Assembly (NCBI GenBank): GCA_019239895.1
Contig: JAFAZH010000044.1
Span: 1-55,735 of the forward strand
Reading direction: 5' to 3'
Source: Abditibacteriaceae bacterium
Lineage (GTDB): Bacteria > Armatimonadota > Abditibacteriia > Abditibacteriales > Abditibacteriaceae
DNA: 55,735 nt
The notes under the pieces were generated by a model. It had not been told where the DNA came from. It made no database searches and was given only the letters and a program-made list of their open reading frames with translations. This document shows positions 26,722 through 36,202 of the stretch, in pieces (within the stretch, counting starts at the first letter, position 1; each line of letters opens with the position of its first letter). Position numbers and translations under genes: made by a program.

Positions 26722-28782
26722 ATGATTTGCAAACCACAAAGTACCTTGAGGGTCGCACCCATCGTAGCGGCCCTGCTGGCGCAAGCGCACGCCGTGCCGG
26801 GTGCAATGGTGCCGGGTGCAACAACGGAAAAGAAAACGATGACTCAGAATGAAGCCCAGCCACCTTCGCTGCAAGAAGCTGGCGCACGCCGCTTGGAAGA
26901 GCCATGCCGCAACTTCAACGCGCGCAAGGGCGGCCTCTACCGCGACCCGAACACAGGTCGTCCGTTGCTGGTCGTCAATAGCTGCACGCCCGGCTTTCAC
27001 GGCGCGGCCGTCCTGATTGATTACGAAGCGGGCCAGTCGCGCGTGCTGCCGTTTCCTGCCGGTTCAGGAGGTTGGGATATGACGGAAACCGCACCGGGCA
27101 AGCTGCTCTTTGAATCGCTGTCACCGCTGCATCTGATTCCGGTTGATTTACACACCGGCGAGGTGGATGAGAAAGGTGTGGTGCCGGTGCCGCAGTCGGA
27201 GTATGCGTGGCGGCTGATAGCAGGCCCGCAGGGCTGGGTTTACTTCGGCTCCTACCCAACTTATCACGTTTATCGCTACTACCCGCCCACCCGAAAAGTG
27301 GAAGATTTGGGGCGCGTGCTGGGGCCAGAAGGCAACCTCTATGTGCGGCAAATCGGCGTTACCAACGACGGCTGGCTGCTTTGCTCGGTGGCCAATGAAA
27401 AGCTAGGCATCGTGGCCATCGAACTCGCCACCAAAAAGCAGCACTGGCTCAAAGACGCCGAAAAGGAGACCGACGCACCCGCACTCACCACGCTTGACGG
27501 CGTAGTCTATACCTCGCTCGGCGGTCGCTTGAAGCAGTTTGACGCCGCTACAGTGGGCTTAAAAGACGCCGTCGTGCCGCCCGCGCCAGCGGGGTTGCAC
27601 TGGACTTCGATGTTGCCATCCTCGACGCCGCAGCGCAAAGTACTCTGGGGCAGCGATGGCACGCTCTACCTGCTTGAAGACGGCAAAGCGCCACAGCCCA
27701 TGTGGAATCTCGCGCTGCGCGGCGGCTGGGTGGTCGGAGTGGACGACAAAAATCGCGTGTTGGGTATTCGCGGCCAGGATTACTTCGTGGCCTCGCCAAT
27801 GGCGCGTAGCATCGAGCCGAAGCCGATGGCGCCGCAAGCGCCGCCGGTCGTGATGCACTTTTTGCGCGCCGACCCGCAAGGCGGTGTGACCGGAGGCCCG
27901 ACTTTTGGGCAAACCCTGTTTCGCTTTGATGCCGCACGCGATCTGCTGCAAAACACGCCGCAGGTGCTGGACGGCAGCGGTGAGGTTTACGACGGGCAGT
28001 GGCTCCACGGCAAGTTCTACTTCATCGCCTACGTGCGCGGCGACATCGCAGTCTGGGATCCGGCTCAGCCGTGGGATCAGTGGAGCAACATCAACCCGCA
28101 CCGGTTGGATACCTATCACGATAAGGGCCTGATCCGGCCCATCGGCGGACTGGTCGTTGGCCCCGGTGGACGGCTCTACGGAGGTTGGTCGGGCAAATAC
28201 GGTGTGGCCGGTGGCGGCCTCACCGAATACGATATTGCAACTGGCAAATCGCGCGTCTGGTCCAACGAAATCTTCGCGCCCGCCATGAGCATCGGCAAAA
28301 TCGCGGCGGATGAGAAGTATGTTTACGGCGTGACCAGCAACTACTTCAGCGGCATCCAGCGGCCTCACAAGCCGCTGGTCTTCTGGGTCTTCGATCCCGC
28401 GACGGAGCAAGTGGTCTGGAAGCAACCACTAGAAGACACCAGCACTTCCGTGGTGGTGTGCGTGCCCACAACAGGTCATATCTGGCTCGCAGGAGCGCAT
28501 GGGCTGCGGCGCTTTAGCCCGCAAAAACTGGCGTGGGCGGAAACTCTGGCATGGCCCAAGCAGGCCGGAGAAGTCAAAAGCGTCGGCATTTGTGATGCGC
28601 AGGGCGCGTCAGCGTGGTTCGCATTCGACAAGGTCGTGGCCCGCCTTGATGACGGCCCGACTCCCATCGCACGCGTGCTCTTCGCCGCGCCGGAGACGAT
28701 TCACGCGATGGCCGCTGGCAACGATGGTAATCTGTATTTTTCGCAGCGCACCGCACTATACGCCGCGCCACTGCATCCATAA
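26722..28782 (+). CDS. secreted beta-propeller protein of unknown function
   Basis: This 686-residue protein has a hydrophobic N-terminus (VAPIVAALLAQAHA) that fits a signal peptide. The rest is made of repeated four-stranded units with recurring G-x-x-Y/W motifs (for example GPQGWVYFGSYPTYHVYRYY, GPGGRLYGGWSGKYGVAGGG and PTTGHIWLAGAHGLRRF). This is characteristic of seven- or eight-bladed propellers of the PQQ/SMP-30-like kind. No catalytic signature is clear. Base composition is visibly richer in GC than at 19-26 kb, as in the two genes that follow. It is co-directional with the ceramidase-like gene 90 bp on. Function not assigned. Confidence 0.6.
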   Translation: MICKPQSTLRVAPIVAALLAQAHAVPGAMVPGATTEKKTMTQNEAQPPSLQEAGARRLEEPCRNFNARKGGLYRDPNTGRPLLVVNSCTPGFHGAAVLIDYEAGQSRVLPFPAGSGGWDMTETAPGKLLFESLSPLHLIPVDLHTGEVDEKGVVPVPQSEYAWRLIAGPQGWVYFGSYPTYHVYRYYPPTRKVEDLGRVLGPEGNLYVRQIGVTNDGWLLCSVANEKLGIVAIELATKKQHWLKDAEKETDAPALTTLDGVVYTSLGGRLKQFDAATVGLKDAVVPPAPAGLHWTSMLPSSTPQRKVLWGSDGTLYLLEDGKAPQPMWNLALRGGWVVGVDDKNRVLGIRGQDYFVASPMARSIEPKPMAPQAPPVVMHFLRADPQGGVTGGPTFGQTLFRFDAARDLLQNTPQVLDGSGEVYDGQWLHGKFYFIAYVRGDIAVWDPAQPWDQWSNINPHRLDTYHDKGLIRPIGGLVVGPGGRLYGGWSGKYGVAGGGLTEYDIATGKSRVWSNEIFAPAMSIGKIAADEKYVYGVTSNYFSGIQRPHKPLVFWVFDPATEQVVWKQPLEDTSTSVVVCVPTTGHIWLAGAHGLRRFSPQKLAWAETLAWPKQAGEVKSVGICDAQGASAWFAFDKVVARLDDGPTPIARVLFAAPETIHAMAAGNDGNLYFSQRTALYAAPLHP

Positions 28783-28872
28783 GACAGAGTCCCAGTGTAC
28801 ACCCGACGCGCATCCAACTCAGCCCGCTGCTTGAGCGGCGGGGCAACTGTAACCCTGAGTAACGCATAACCG

Positions 28873-30219
28873 ATGAACGATTCTCTTTTATACGCTGGTG
28901 CCGCCCAATCCGTGATGCCCTGCGAGCCGAGCTTAGACTTAGCCGGATACGTGGCGCGCGATAATCCATCGCGTGGACAGCACGACGACCTCATGGTGCG
29001 CGCTCTGGCGCTGCGCGGCGATGACTGTTTGCTGGTGCTGTTGGCGGTTGATGTGTTGGGTTTTACGGTGGAATCTGCCGATGCGATACGCACCGCAGTC
29101 GCGCGCCGCGTGCGCGCGATGTTGTTGGCCCAGAAGGTCGCGAAATCGCCGTGACGCTGGCGGCGACGCACACGCATTCGGCAGTGGCCTCGCAGCCGTT
29201 GCGCGGTTGCGGCGAAGTGAACGCGGCGTGGCTGCAAGCCTTGAACGAGGTGATAGCGACGACCGCGCAGCGCGCCGTCGTAGGCTTGCAACCGGCGCGA
29301 CTGGGCAGCGGCCTCGGAGAAGTTCCGGGCGTCGCGGGCAACCGGCGCGGGCCGCTGCCTGCTACCGGTAGCGCGCCTGCGCGCCGTGGCTCGTCCATCG
29401 GGGCGTGCGATGCCGCATTGAGCGTCCTTTATATCCAGACGGCACAAAGTACTTTGATAGCAGCCGTAATTAATTTTGCCTGTCATCCCGTTGTGTTGGG
29501 CGCGGATAATTTAGACATCTCCGCTGATTATCCCGGCTTGGTGGTAAAGCGATGGAGTGAAGCTGCGGGTGCGACAGCACTGTTCCTCAACGGCGCGTGC
29601 GGCGACATTAACCCGACGCAGCGTGGCTCGTGGCATGATGTGGAAACAATAGCCGCTGCCCTTGTCGCCGAAGCCGAACACGTTGGGTCGCACATCTCGA
29701 CTCAAGACAAAGTACCTTTAGGGGTGCGCTCGCGGCGCATCGCGTTGCCGTTTTTGCCGTTGCCGCCGTGCGCTGCATTGGAAGCCGCCGCGCAGCAGTT
29801 TCAACGGGAGGGAGCACAAGCCAAGAGCGCCACCCAACGACGCACTGCCTTGGCTTTCGCGCAGTGGGCTCTCGAAGCTTTGCAATCGGGCGCGCCCCCG
29901 CTCGAAGTCGAAATTCAAGTCTTGCGGGTAGGCGATGCAGCGATGGTGGCTGTGCCGAGCGAATTGTTCGTCGAGTTGGGTCTACAAATCAAGGTGCGGT
30001 TGTGTGAAGAGTTGGCCAACGCCGGATTGCGCACAGCTTTAATTTCGACTTATACCAACGGCAACATCGGCTACATCCCGACGCGCACGGCGTATGCGGC
30101 GGGCGGCTACGAAATCGAAACCGCCCGCCTGCGTTGCGCCCGAAGCTGGCGGGATGGTCGTGGCAACCGCCATCGCTCTGGCACGCGAGATGTTCAACCA
30201 AAATGAGGATTCCACCTAA
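28873..30219 (+). pseudogene. neutral/alkaline ceramidase-like gene with two compensating frameshifts
   Basis: Translation begins at ATG 28873 (GAAQSVMPCEPSLDLAGYVAR) but the frame closes at 29154. Similarity continues in the -1 frame from about 29120: VVGPEGREIAVTLAATHTHS, then NFACHPVVLGADNLDISADY and FLNGACGDINP. These are typical of the neutral ceramidase-like N-terminal domain (PF04734), with metal-binding His residues in THTHS. Near 30140 similarity returns to the first frame (APEAGGMVVATAIALAREMF) and ends at TAA 30217-30219. Two indels of opposite sign restore the frame. Either the gene is damaged or the assembly has two errors. If intact it would be about 448 aa with no signal peptide. 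It lies in the GC-rich block. Confidence 0.7.
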
Positions 30220-30248
30220 ATGAGGGGACGACACGAGGAGACAAGACA

Positions 30249-31550
30249 ATGAGCGAAACACAAACCGTGGCCGCAACTCCACAGGCCAATGGCCTGGCCG
30301 CAGGGCCACGCGAACAGTTGGCGGTCGAGGGCGGCACGCCGGTGCGCACGCAACCTTGGCCGGGCTGGCCGGTCGTGGATGAAGAGGATGTGCAGGCCGT
30401 CAGCGACGCGGTGCGCAGTGGCGTGTGGGGCGGTGGCGAGCAGGCGCTGGCCTTCGCGCAACGCTTCGCCGACTTACACGGCGTGCGGCACGGCATTGCC
30501 TGCAACTCCGGCACAACGGCGCTGCAAATCGCTCTGTCTTCTCTGGGTGTTGGTCCCGGCGATGAAGTGATCGTACCAGCGTATACCTTCGTCGCCACTG
30601 CGACATCCGTACTGCTGATCGGCGCGACGCCAGTTTTCGCCGACATCGAGCCGAATACCTACAACCTCGATCCCGCATCCGTCGAGCGCGCCATCACGTC
30701 GAGGACGCGGGCGATTGTGCCGGTGCATTTTGGCGGTGCCATTGCCGACATGGAGGGGTTTCGCGCGCTGGGCGAAAAGTACAGCATCCCGATTCTGGAA
30801 GACGCCGCGCACGCGCATGGCGCGGTGTGCAACGGCCAGAGTCCCGGCGCGTGGGGCGTAGCGGCTTGCTTTTCATTCCAGTCAAGTAAGAACCTGACAT
30901 GCGGCGAAGGTGGCCTGATTCTCACCAATGATGACGCAGTCGCGCGTCAGTGCCGCTCGCGCGTCAACATCGGGCGCGTCGAGGGCGGCGCGTGGTATGA
31001 GCATCATCTGCCCGGCGGCAACTATCGGCTGGGCACGATGCAGGCCGCGCTGCTGCTCAGCCAACTCCGTCGCTTCCCCGAACAAGCCCATCGCCGCGAC
31101 CAAAACGGGCGCTACCTCGACGCGCGATTGGGCACGATTGAAGGTATCCAGCCATTAAGAAGCGATGCGCGCCAGACACTGCACTCGCGCCACCTGTACA
31201 TTTTTCGTTACGACAGCGACGCTTTTGGACTGCCGCGCCAACGCTTCCTGGAACTGCTCCAAGCCGAGGGCGTGCCAGCTTCGACGGGTTATCCGGTCGG
31301 GCTGCACCAGCAGCCGCTTTATTCGGGCAGGGGTTTGCGCGGCCAGCTTCCTGGCCACCCCATGCCGCACCTGCTCGCGCATAATTACAGCGCCGATGCC
31401 TGTCCTGTCACCGAGCATATCTGCGCGAGCGAAGCGGTGTGGCTGACGCAAAATGCACTGCTGGCCGAAGCGCACGACATGGATGACATCGTGCGTGCGG
31501 TTAGCAAAATTCGCGCGACGTGCAACCGCGACAAGCAGGAGCAAGCGTGA
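30249..31550 (+). CDS. DegT/DnrJ/EryC1/StrS family PLP aminotransferase (second copy)
   Basis: This 433-residue protein is a fold-type I aminotransferase. It has CNSGTTALQIALSSLGVGPGDEVIVPAY in the N-terminal half, EDAAHAHG for the ring-nitrogen Asp and FSFQSSKNLTCGEGG with the PLP Lys at residue 214. The start ATG follows GAGGAGA, 29 bp after the end of the ceramidase-like gene. It is closer to AHBA-synthase/StrS-like enzymes of amino-sugar pathways than to the DegT at 17463. Its first ~30 residues are a low-complexity Ala/Gln-rich lead. A sugar-aminating role is likely; the substrate is unknown. Its codons are strongly GC-biased, like the previous two genes. Confidence 0.87.
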   Translation: MSETQTVAATPQANGLAAGPREQLAVEGGTPVRTQPWPGWPVVDEEDVQAVSDAVRSGVWGGGEQALAFAQRFADLHGVRHGIACNSGTTALQIALSSLGVGPGDEVIVPAYTFVATATSVLLIGATPVFADIEPNTYNLDPASVERAITSRTRAIVPVHFGGAIADMEGFRALGEKYSIPILEDAAHAHGAVCNGQSPGAWGVAACFSFQSSKNLTCGEGGLILTNDDAVARQCRSRVNIGRVEGGAWYEHHLPGGNYRLGTMQAALLLSQLRRFPEQAHRRDQNGRYLDARLGTIEGIQPLRSDARQTLHSRHLYIFRYDSDAFGLPRQRFLELLQAEGVPASTGYPVGLHQQPLYSGRGLRGQLPGHPMPHLLAHNYSADACPVTEHICASEAVWLTQNALLAEAHDMDDIVRAVSKIRATCNRDKQEQA

Positions 31551-31927
31551 ATCGTAATGGCACAGCGAACAGGCATTCGCCTCATGCCGCGCCCAGCGCC
31601 GACCAAGGCACAAGCCCCTTTGCGGCGTTGTCTATCTTAGGCAAGCAGGGCCGCACTTCAAAATCGGCAAGAGCATTGGCATCGCCGCTTTGCGACGCTA
31701 CGCCGCAGCGGAGAGTGGTTTCTGCTCAGCGCCGCCGAGGTGGACGAATTCAAGAATGTGTCGCAATATAATCCATATAGGGACTTTAAGTCAAGTGCAC
31801 TTGCACTGGGACAGCGCAAACCCGAAGTCCCTTTACTCTCGCTCTATTTAGATATAGGGCAACATAAAAGGAGTTATGTTCCCCTATTTCTAATCCACAG
31901 AGAGGATGGGTTAACTTTCTCAACCGT
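31551..31927. other. non-coding stretch with two hairpins
   Basis: No convincing gene is present. Two inverted repeats are visible. GGGACTT (31780-31786) pairs with AAGTCCC (31825-31831). A stronger hairpin pairs ATAGGG (31854-31859) and AACATAA (31861-31867) with TTATGTT (31874-31880) and CCCTAT (31882-31887), leaving a C-C mismatch. The second could end transcription from the GC-rich block. GC content falls sharply after about 31750. Confidence 0.4.
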
Positions 31928-32416
31928 TCATAGGAATGTTCCTGACACAACCCGCTCCAAGCACGCCTGAGCTGGCTCAAAATAAGCCGAGTCCTGCTCC
32001 ATGCCAAGGAGGGCGCGCCCTCCTTGCAGGCAAGCCATACCGGTGGTGCCAGAACCCATAAACGGGTCCAACACCACATCACCCGGCTGGCTATAAGTCT
32101 TGATCAGCCACTCCAGGAGAACTCGGGGCTTTTGCGTGGGATGCAGGCGCGGATTGCTACGGGTATAGCCGCAGTTGGCAAAGTGCAGAACGCTGCGGGG
32201 GTAACGCTCACCGCCGACGGAGCGGAAGACCGAAGGCCAGGCCCGCTGCCTGCCGTAGTGCGCCACCGGGCCGGTCTGTCTACTCACGTAGGGCTTATGC
32301 CCCTGTTCTTTCTGCGGTTGGTAAGTGCTGCCCTTGAACCGCTTGGAGAAGATAAGGATGTTCTCATGCGCCCGCAAGGGCCTGTGGTTGAAGGTAGAAT
32401 GGATGCCGGATAAAAC
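31928..32416 (-). pseudogene. truncated site-specific DNA methyltransferase, C-terminal remnant
   Basis: The minus-strand frame is open from 32416 to 31928. It reads PLRAHENILIF, then LHPTQKPRVLLEWLIKTYSQ and GDVVLDPFMGSGTTGMACLQ. HPTQKP and DPFMGSGTT are motifs X and I of beta-class N4-cytosine/N6-adenine methyltransferases. The upstream part with the catalytic DPPY/SPPY motif (IV) and any start codon is missing, and a TGA closes the frame upstream. The fragment cannot methylate. It probably remains from a lost restriction-modification or phage gene. No endonuclease gene is next to it. Confidence 0.75.
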
Positions 32417-32543
32417 TCACAATGTTCAGTTTTACCTTGACAATACCGTCTAGAACGATAAAAGTTACTATGCTGATCTTGGTTCGAGACTTGAGTGGAG
32501 CAGCCCGTAAATCCCGACAAAAGACGACCATTGACCTGGAAGG

Positions 32544-32565
32544 CACCAACTAAACCAAGTTGGTG
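32544..32565 (+). terminator. Rho-independent terminator-like hairpin
   Basis: CACCAACT (32544-32551) pairs with AGTTGGTG (32558-32565) around a 6-nt loop, followed by TCTTT. It lies 36 bp before the Tat-exported Gfo/Idh gene, so it would insulate that gene or act as an attenuator in its leader. Confidence 0.5.
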
Positions 32566-32601
32566 TCTTTGCTACTTTAAGGGCTTAAAAGGAAAACTAT
32601 T

Positions 32602-33981
32602 ATGCAACCATCTAAATCGAATCGCCCTTCGCGGCGCGCGTTTATCAAGAGTTCGGCGGCGGCTATTGGCGCTTCTTTCGTGGCACCGCTTATGCTTCCC
32701 AGGTCCGTAAAAGGCGCCAATGAAAAGCTGAATTTGGCGTGGGTTGGCTTTGGTGGCATGGGCTGGGGCGACCTGAACGCCTGCGCTGATGGCAACAACG
32801 TCGTCGCGCTGTGCGACTGCGACCCTAATATGTGGCCGCGCGCTAAGAATCAGTTCCCCGACGCCAAGTTCTACCTCGACTTTCGCCAGATGCTCACCGA
32901 GATGGGTGATAAAATTGATGCGGTAGGTGTCGGCACCCCCGATCACAACCACTTCGCCATTGCTTACATGGCGATCAATCGCGGCAAGCACGTCTTCGTG
33001 GAAAAGCCCCTCGTGCATACGCTCTGGCAAGCGCGCACCCTGCGCCAGTTGGCCGCGCAAAAAGGTGTCGTCACGCAAATGGGCAATCAGGGCCACGCCT
33101 CCGAAGGGGCGCGTCTCATTAAGGAGTGGTATCAGGCTGGACTCATCGGCAACGTGCGGGAAGTTCTTGCCTGGACGGATCGCCCCAACACAGGGGTGGG
33201 GTTCAATGGCAAGGTAGAAACCGCATTTCCCCCACCACAAACGCCACCGCCGGGTATGGACTGGAACTTGTGGTTAGGGCCAGTGGACAAACCAGTCGGC
33301 TATAACCGCGAGTTCCACCCCACCACCTGGCGTCCGTGGTGGGACTTCGGCAGTGGTGGCCTGGGCGACATTGGCTGCCACACCATTGACACGCCTTATT
33401 GGGCACTCGACCTGAACGCTCCCACCAGCGTGGACGTGGCCTTAAAGGGGGCGGTGAATCCCATTCACACCCCGAACGGCTCCATCGTGACCTTCAACTT
33501 TGCCGCGCGCGGCGACAAGCCGCCCGTGCAAGTGAAATGGTATGAAGGCCCCAGCGTGCCGGAAGCCCCCGCAGGTTACGACCTCGGTGCCCCGCACGGC
33601 GAAGGTGGCCTGATTATGGTAGGTGAACACGGCGGCATTTATCACGCCGGAATGCGCCCCGACAGCCCGCAGCTTTATCCGCAGGCCAAATGGCAGGAGT
33701 ACCGTGATAACGTAGACAAGCGCGTGCCCAAGACATTGCCGCGCACCAAAGGCATCCACCGCGACTGGATAGACGCCATTAAAAACGGCAAGAAATCCTG
33801 CTCGGACTTTAGTTATTCAGCGCCCCTCACCGAAGTAATTTTGTTGGGCACCCTCGCCATTCGCACTGGAAAAACCGTGCAGTGGAACACCGAAAATTCA
33901 GAGATTCTCAACAATCCCGAAGCCGTCAAGTTAATTGATATTGAAGCGCGCCCCGGTTGGCGCACCAAAGACCTCGCGTGA
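32602..33981 (+). CDS. Tat-exported Gfo/Idh/MocA family oxidoreductase
   Basis: This 459-residue protein begins with a twin-arginine signal (PSRRAFIKSSAAAIGASFVA). The mature part has the Rossmann segment LNLAWVGFGGMGWGD, GVGTPDHNHFAIAYM and VFVEKPLVHT with the catalytic-type Lys, then QMGNQGHASEGARL and DIGCHTIDTPYWALD. This layout is typical of the secreted Gfo/Idh enzymes expanded in Planctomycetota, Bacteroidota and Armatimonadota. They probably carry tightly bound NAD(P) and act on polysaccharides or glycosides in the periplasm. The ATG follows AAAGGA. No co-directional neighbour within 300 bp, so it is likely transcribed alone. Confidence 0.88.
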   Translation: MQPSKSNRPSRRAFIKSSAAAIGASFVAPLMLPRSVKGANEKLNLAWVGFGGMGWGDLNACADGNNVVALCDCDPNMWPRAKNQFPDAKFYLDFRQMLTEMGDKIDAVGVGTPDHNHFAIAYMAINRGKHVFVEKPLVHTLWQARTLRQLAAQKGVVTQMGNQGHASEGARLIKEWYQAGLIGNVREVLAWTDRPNTGVGFNGKVETAFPPPQTPPPGMDWNLWLGPVDKPVGYNREFHPTTWRPWWDFGSGGLGDIGCHTIDTPYWALDLNAPTSVDVALKGAVNPIHTPNGSIVTFNFAARGDKPPVQVKWYEGPSVPEAPAGYDLGAPHGEGGLIMVGEHGGIYHAGMRPDSPQLYPQAKWQEYRDNVDKRVPKTLPRTKGIHRDWIDAIKNGKKSCSDFSYSAPLTEVILLGTLAIRTGKTVQWNTENSEILNNPEAVKLIDIEARPGWRTKDLA

Positions 33982-34277
33982 GTCTTTGCCAACTGTCGAG
34001 CGTGACTGCCTTGCCGCACTCCAAACGGACTCTGTGCCTATTTGCTCAAACTCCATGTGGTGTGGCATAGCCTGGTAGTCGCAGAGAGTATGCCTGAAAG
34101 GTATTCATCCTCAGACGCAAAGAGAAACTATAGCACAGTGGTGGCACAGACAGTCTAACCCTGCGGAGCCGGGACTTCGGGGAAGAGGAAGGCCAGGTTC
34201 CATCGCCTGAAGGTGATAGTCTCCTATTGGGATTTCTTATAAAAGGCAACAGTTCAATTATCAAAACACTGAACTAT

Positions 34278-34907
34278 TTATGCTTTGGTTGCCGTCTCAC
34301 CTGTCGCTTTGAGGGCGCGGGCTACTTGCGCAACACGCTTGCCTTGAAAACGGGCAACTTCCAGTTCATCTTCGGTGGGGGGAATGTTGGTGTTCCCGGA
34401 AACCGAGGAGGCTCCATAAGGAGTGCCAGCCCGGAATAAAACCGGATCAGCATAGCCCAAAGGCACAATAATAAGACCTAAATGCGCCATCGGGTTGTAT
34501 AGTGAGATAATGGTGCTTTCATTGCCACCATGCAAGGTCGAGGTCGAGGTAAAGGCACTACCCACTTTACCAACCAACTTGCCCTGAAACCACAGGCCCC
34601 CTAACGAATCAATAAAAGCTTTCAACTCGGAAGTCACGGAACCAAAACGGGTGGGAGTGCCGAAAACGATGGCATCCGCAGTTTCCGCATCGGCTTCAGT
34701 CGGTGCCTGATAAAGATCGTTCATGCGCTCGGCGTTTTCGACCCAGCCGGGGGCTTTTTGCATAATTTCCAGGGGCACGACTTCACGCACCCGGCGCAGC
34801 ATCACTTCGGCACCCTCTGCCTGCGCCCCTTCGGCGACAGCTTTAGCCAGGGCCTCGGTTGATCCAGTGCGCGAATAAAAAGCGATTAGCACTTTAACAG
34901 CGTCCAT
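34278..34907 (-). CDS. wrbA: NAD(P)H:quinone oxidoreductase, WrbA type
   Basis: This 209-residue flavodoxin-fold protein has the FMN phosphate loop YSRTGSTEALAKAV and the WrbA-specific FGTPTRFGSVTSELKAFID. Also typical are GKVGSAFTSTSTLHGGNEST and the C-terminal PYGASSVSG. WrbA is a tetrameric FMN enzyme that reduces quinones by two electrons to limit oxidative stress; it is cytoplasmic. Length is normal (about 200). Start ATG at 34907 with GGAGCC upstream. It is divergent from an AraC regulator that probably controls it, a common arrangement for quinone-responsive genes. Confidence 0.92.
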   Translation of the reverse strand: MDAVKVLIAFYSRTGSTEALAKAVAEGAQAEGAEVMLRRVREVVPLEIMQKAPGWVENAERMNDLYQAPTEADAETADAIVFGTPTRFGSVTSELKAFIDSLGGLWFQGKLVGKVGSAFTSTSTLHGGNESTIISLYNPMAHLGLIIVPLGYADPVLFRAGTPYGASSVSGNTNIPPTEDELEVARFQGKRVAQVARALKATGETATKA

Positions 34908-34969
34908 TCATTGGCTCCTTTTACATTGCCATCTTACAGTCTCATCATTTAGCTGTAGCCGCCTTGTCT

Positions 34970-34983
34970 AGAGCAATGGCTCT
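34970..34983. promoter_or_regulatory. short inverted repeat between wrbA and the AraC gene
   Basis: AGAGC-AATG-GCTCT lies in the 168-bp divergent gap, about 65 bp from the wrbA start and 95 bp from the araC-type start. It is a candidate operator, but short enough to be chance. Confidence 0.35.
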
Positions 34984-35075
34984 GCTACACTCACCAATGT
35001 AGTTCTAAAACAGAAGACAATCAATGTTGGAAAGTTTTTATTTTTTGTCTTAGCGTCCAATAATCAGGGAATAGC

Positions 35076-36095
35076 ATGGATGTCTTAACAGATGTTCTAC
35101 AAACTGTACATTTGCGCAGTGCCCTCTGGGGCCGGGCCGAGCTAACCGCGCCCTGGGGCTTGCAGCATACTGGCGGTGATGGGGTTGTCCTCTTCCATTA
35201 TGTGCTGCGGGGGCATGGCTGGCTGGAGATGGATAGCCTGCCGCAACCAGAGTCATTAACAGGTGGCGATCTTGTGGTGTTGCCGCAAAGTCACAGTTTC
35301 ACTCTACGCAATGACTTGGCGACTCTCCCGCGTCCGATGGAGGAATTATGGAACGGCTGCCCTCAGGCCAACACCAGCTCACCTGCCAGTGCGCCACCAG
35401 TGGTGCAGTATGGTGGCGGTGGCGCACCCACGACTCTGGTATCTGGTTGCTTCCATTTTGATAACAAGGCGACTAATCCCTTGCTGGCTGCCTTACCGCC
35501 GCTGATTCACATCAAGGCGGAAGATTTGCAGGGCGAAAATCGACATGGGGTGCCCTGGTTAGAGACCACACTGCAATTCATTGCCTGCGAAATCGCGGTT
35601 AACCGTCCTGGGGCACAGACTGTTATCAGTCGCCTTTCCGATGTGCTTTTTATCCAGGCGATCCGTGCTTTTATCGCCCATGCCGCGGAGCCTCATGGGG
35701 CCAGTCGGGGTAACGGGCAAGCTAAAAACGAAACCTGCGGCAACTGGTTGCGTGCTTTGGCCGAGCCACAGATTGGCATGGCTCTGGGACTGATTCATGC
35801 TCAGCCCGACCAGCCCTGGACGGTCGCGTCGCTGGCTTCCCACGTTGGTATGTCACGCTCAGCCTTTGCGGTGCGCTTCGCTCAATTGGTGGGCGAGCCA
35901 CCGCTGCAATATATCACGCGCTGGCGAATGCACAAAGCGACTGACCTGCTAAGGCATGGCAGCCAGGATTTAAGCCTGGCTCAAGTTGCGACTTCTGTTG
36001 GTTACGAAGCAGAGGCGGCTTTTAGTAAAGCTTTCAAGCGCATGATTGGTGAATCACCAGGGGCTTACCGTCGCGCCGCAGTAGGAGCACGATGA
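35076..36095 (+). CDS. AraC-family regulator with cupin sensor
   Basis: About 339 residues. The N-terminal ~200 form a cupin-like domain of the AraC/CFA type (VLFHYVLRGHGWLEMD, GGDLVVLPQSHSF). The C-terminal ~100 carry two helix-turn-helix units: TVASLASHVGMSRSAFAVRF and LSLAQVATSVGYEAEAAFSK, followed by RMIGESPGAYRR. Such proteins sense small molecules and activate the neighbouring gene. Start ATG at 36 kb side of the divergent gap (35076), without a strong ribosome site. It is divergent from wrbA, so control of wrbA is likely. A repeated GGG-rich linker (APPVVQYGGGGAP) separates parts of the cupin domain. Confidence 0.88.
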   Translation: MDVLTDVLQTVHLRSALWGRAELTAPWGLQHTGGDGVVLFHYVLRGHGWLEMDSLPQPESLTGGDLVVLPQSHSFTLRNDLATLPRPMEELWNGCPQANTSSPASAPPVVQYGGGGAPTTLVSGCFHFDNKATNPLLAALPPLIHIKAEDLQGENRHGVPWLETTLQFIACEIAVNRPGAQTVISRLSDVLFIQAIRAFIAHAAEPHGASRGNGQAKNETCGNWLRALAEPQIGMALGLIHAQPDQPWTVASLASHVGMSRSAFAVRFAQLVGEPPLQYITRWRMHKATDLLRHGSQDLSLAQVATSVGYEAEAAFSKAFKRMIGESPGAYRRAAVGAR

Positions 36096-36202
36096 AATAT
36101 GCCCCTACTGCAATGCAGCGTGCTCCACGTTGGAACAAAACTCGCAAGCAGAACAGAGTAGTTTAGACGGAGTAGTTTAGTAGGAGACACTTTATTTAAT
36201 TT

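Noticed and set aside
27559..28425. 288-codon frame antisense to the beta-propeller gene
   Set aside because: A shadow produced by high GC in the sense gene; the sense product has clear repeats and a signal peptide.
31520..31771. Small gene after the second DegT
   Set aside because: It overlaps the DegT end, has no ribosome site and its product is an Arg/Ser-rich shadow of GC-rich sequence.
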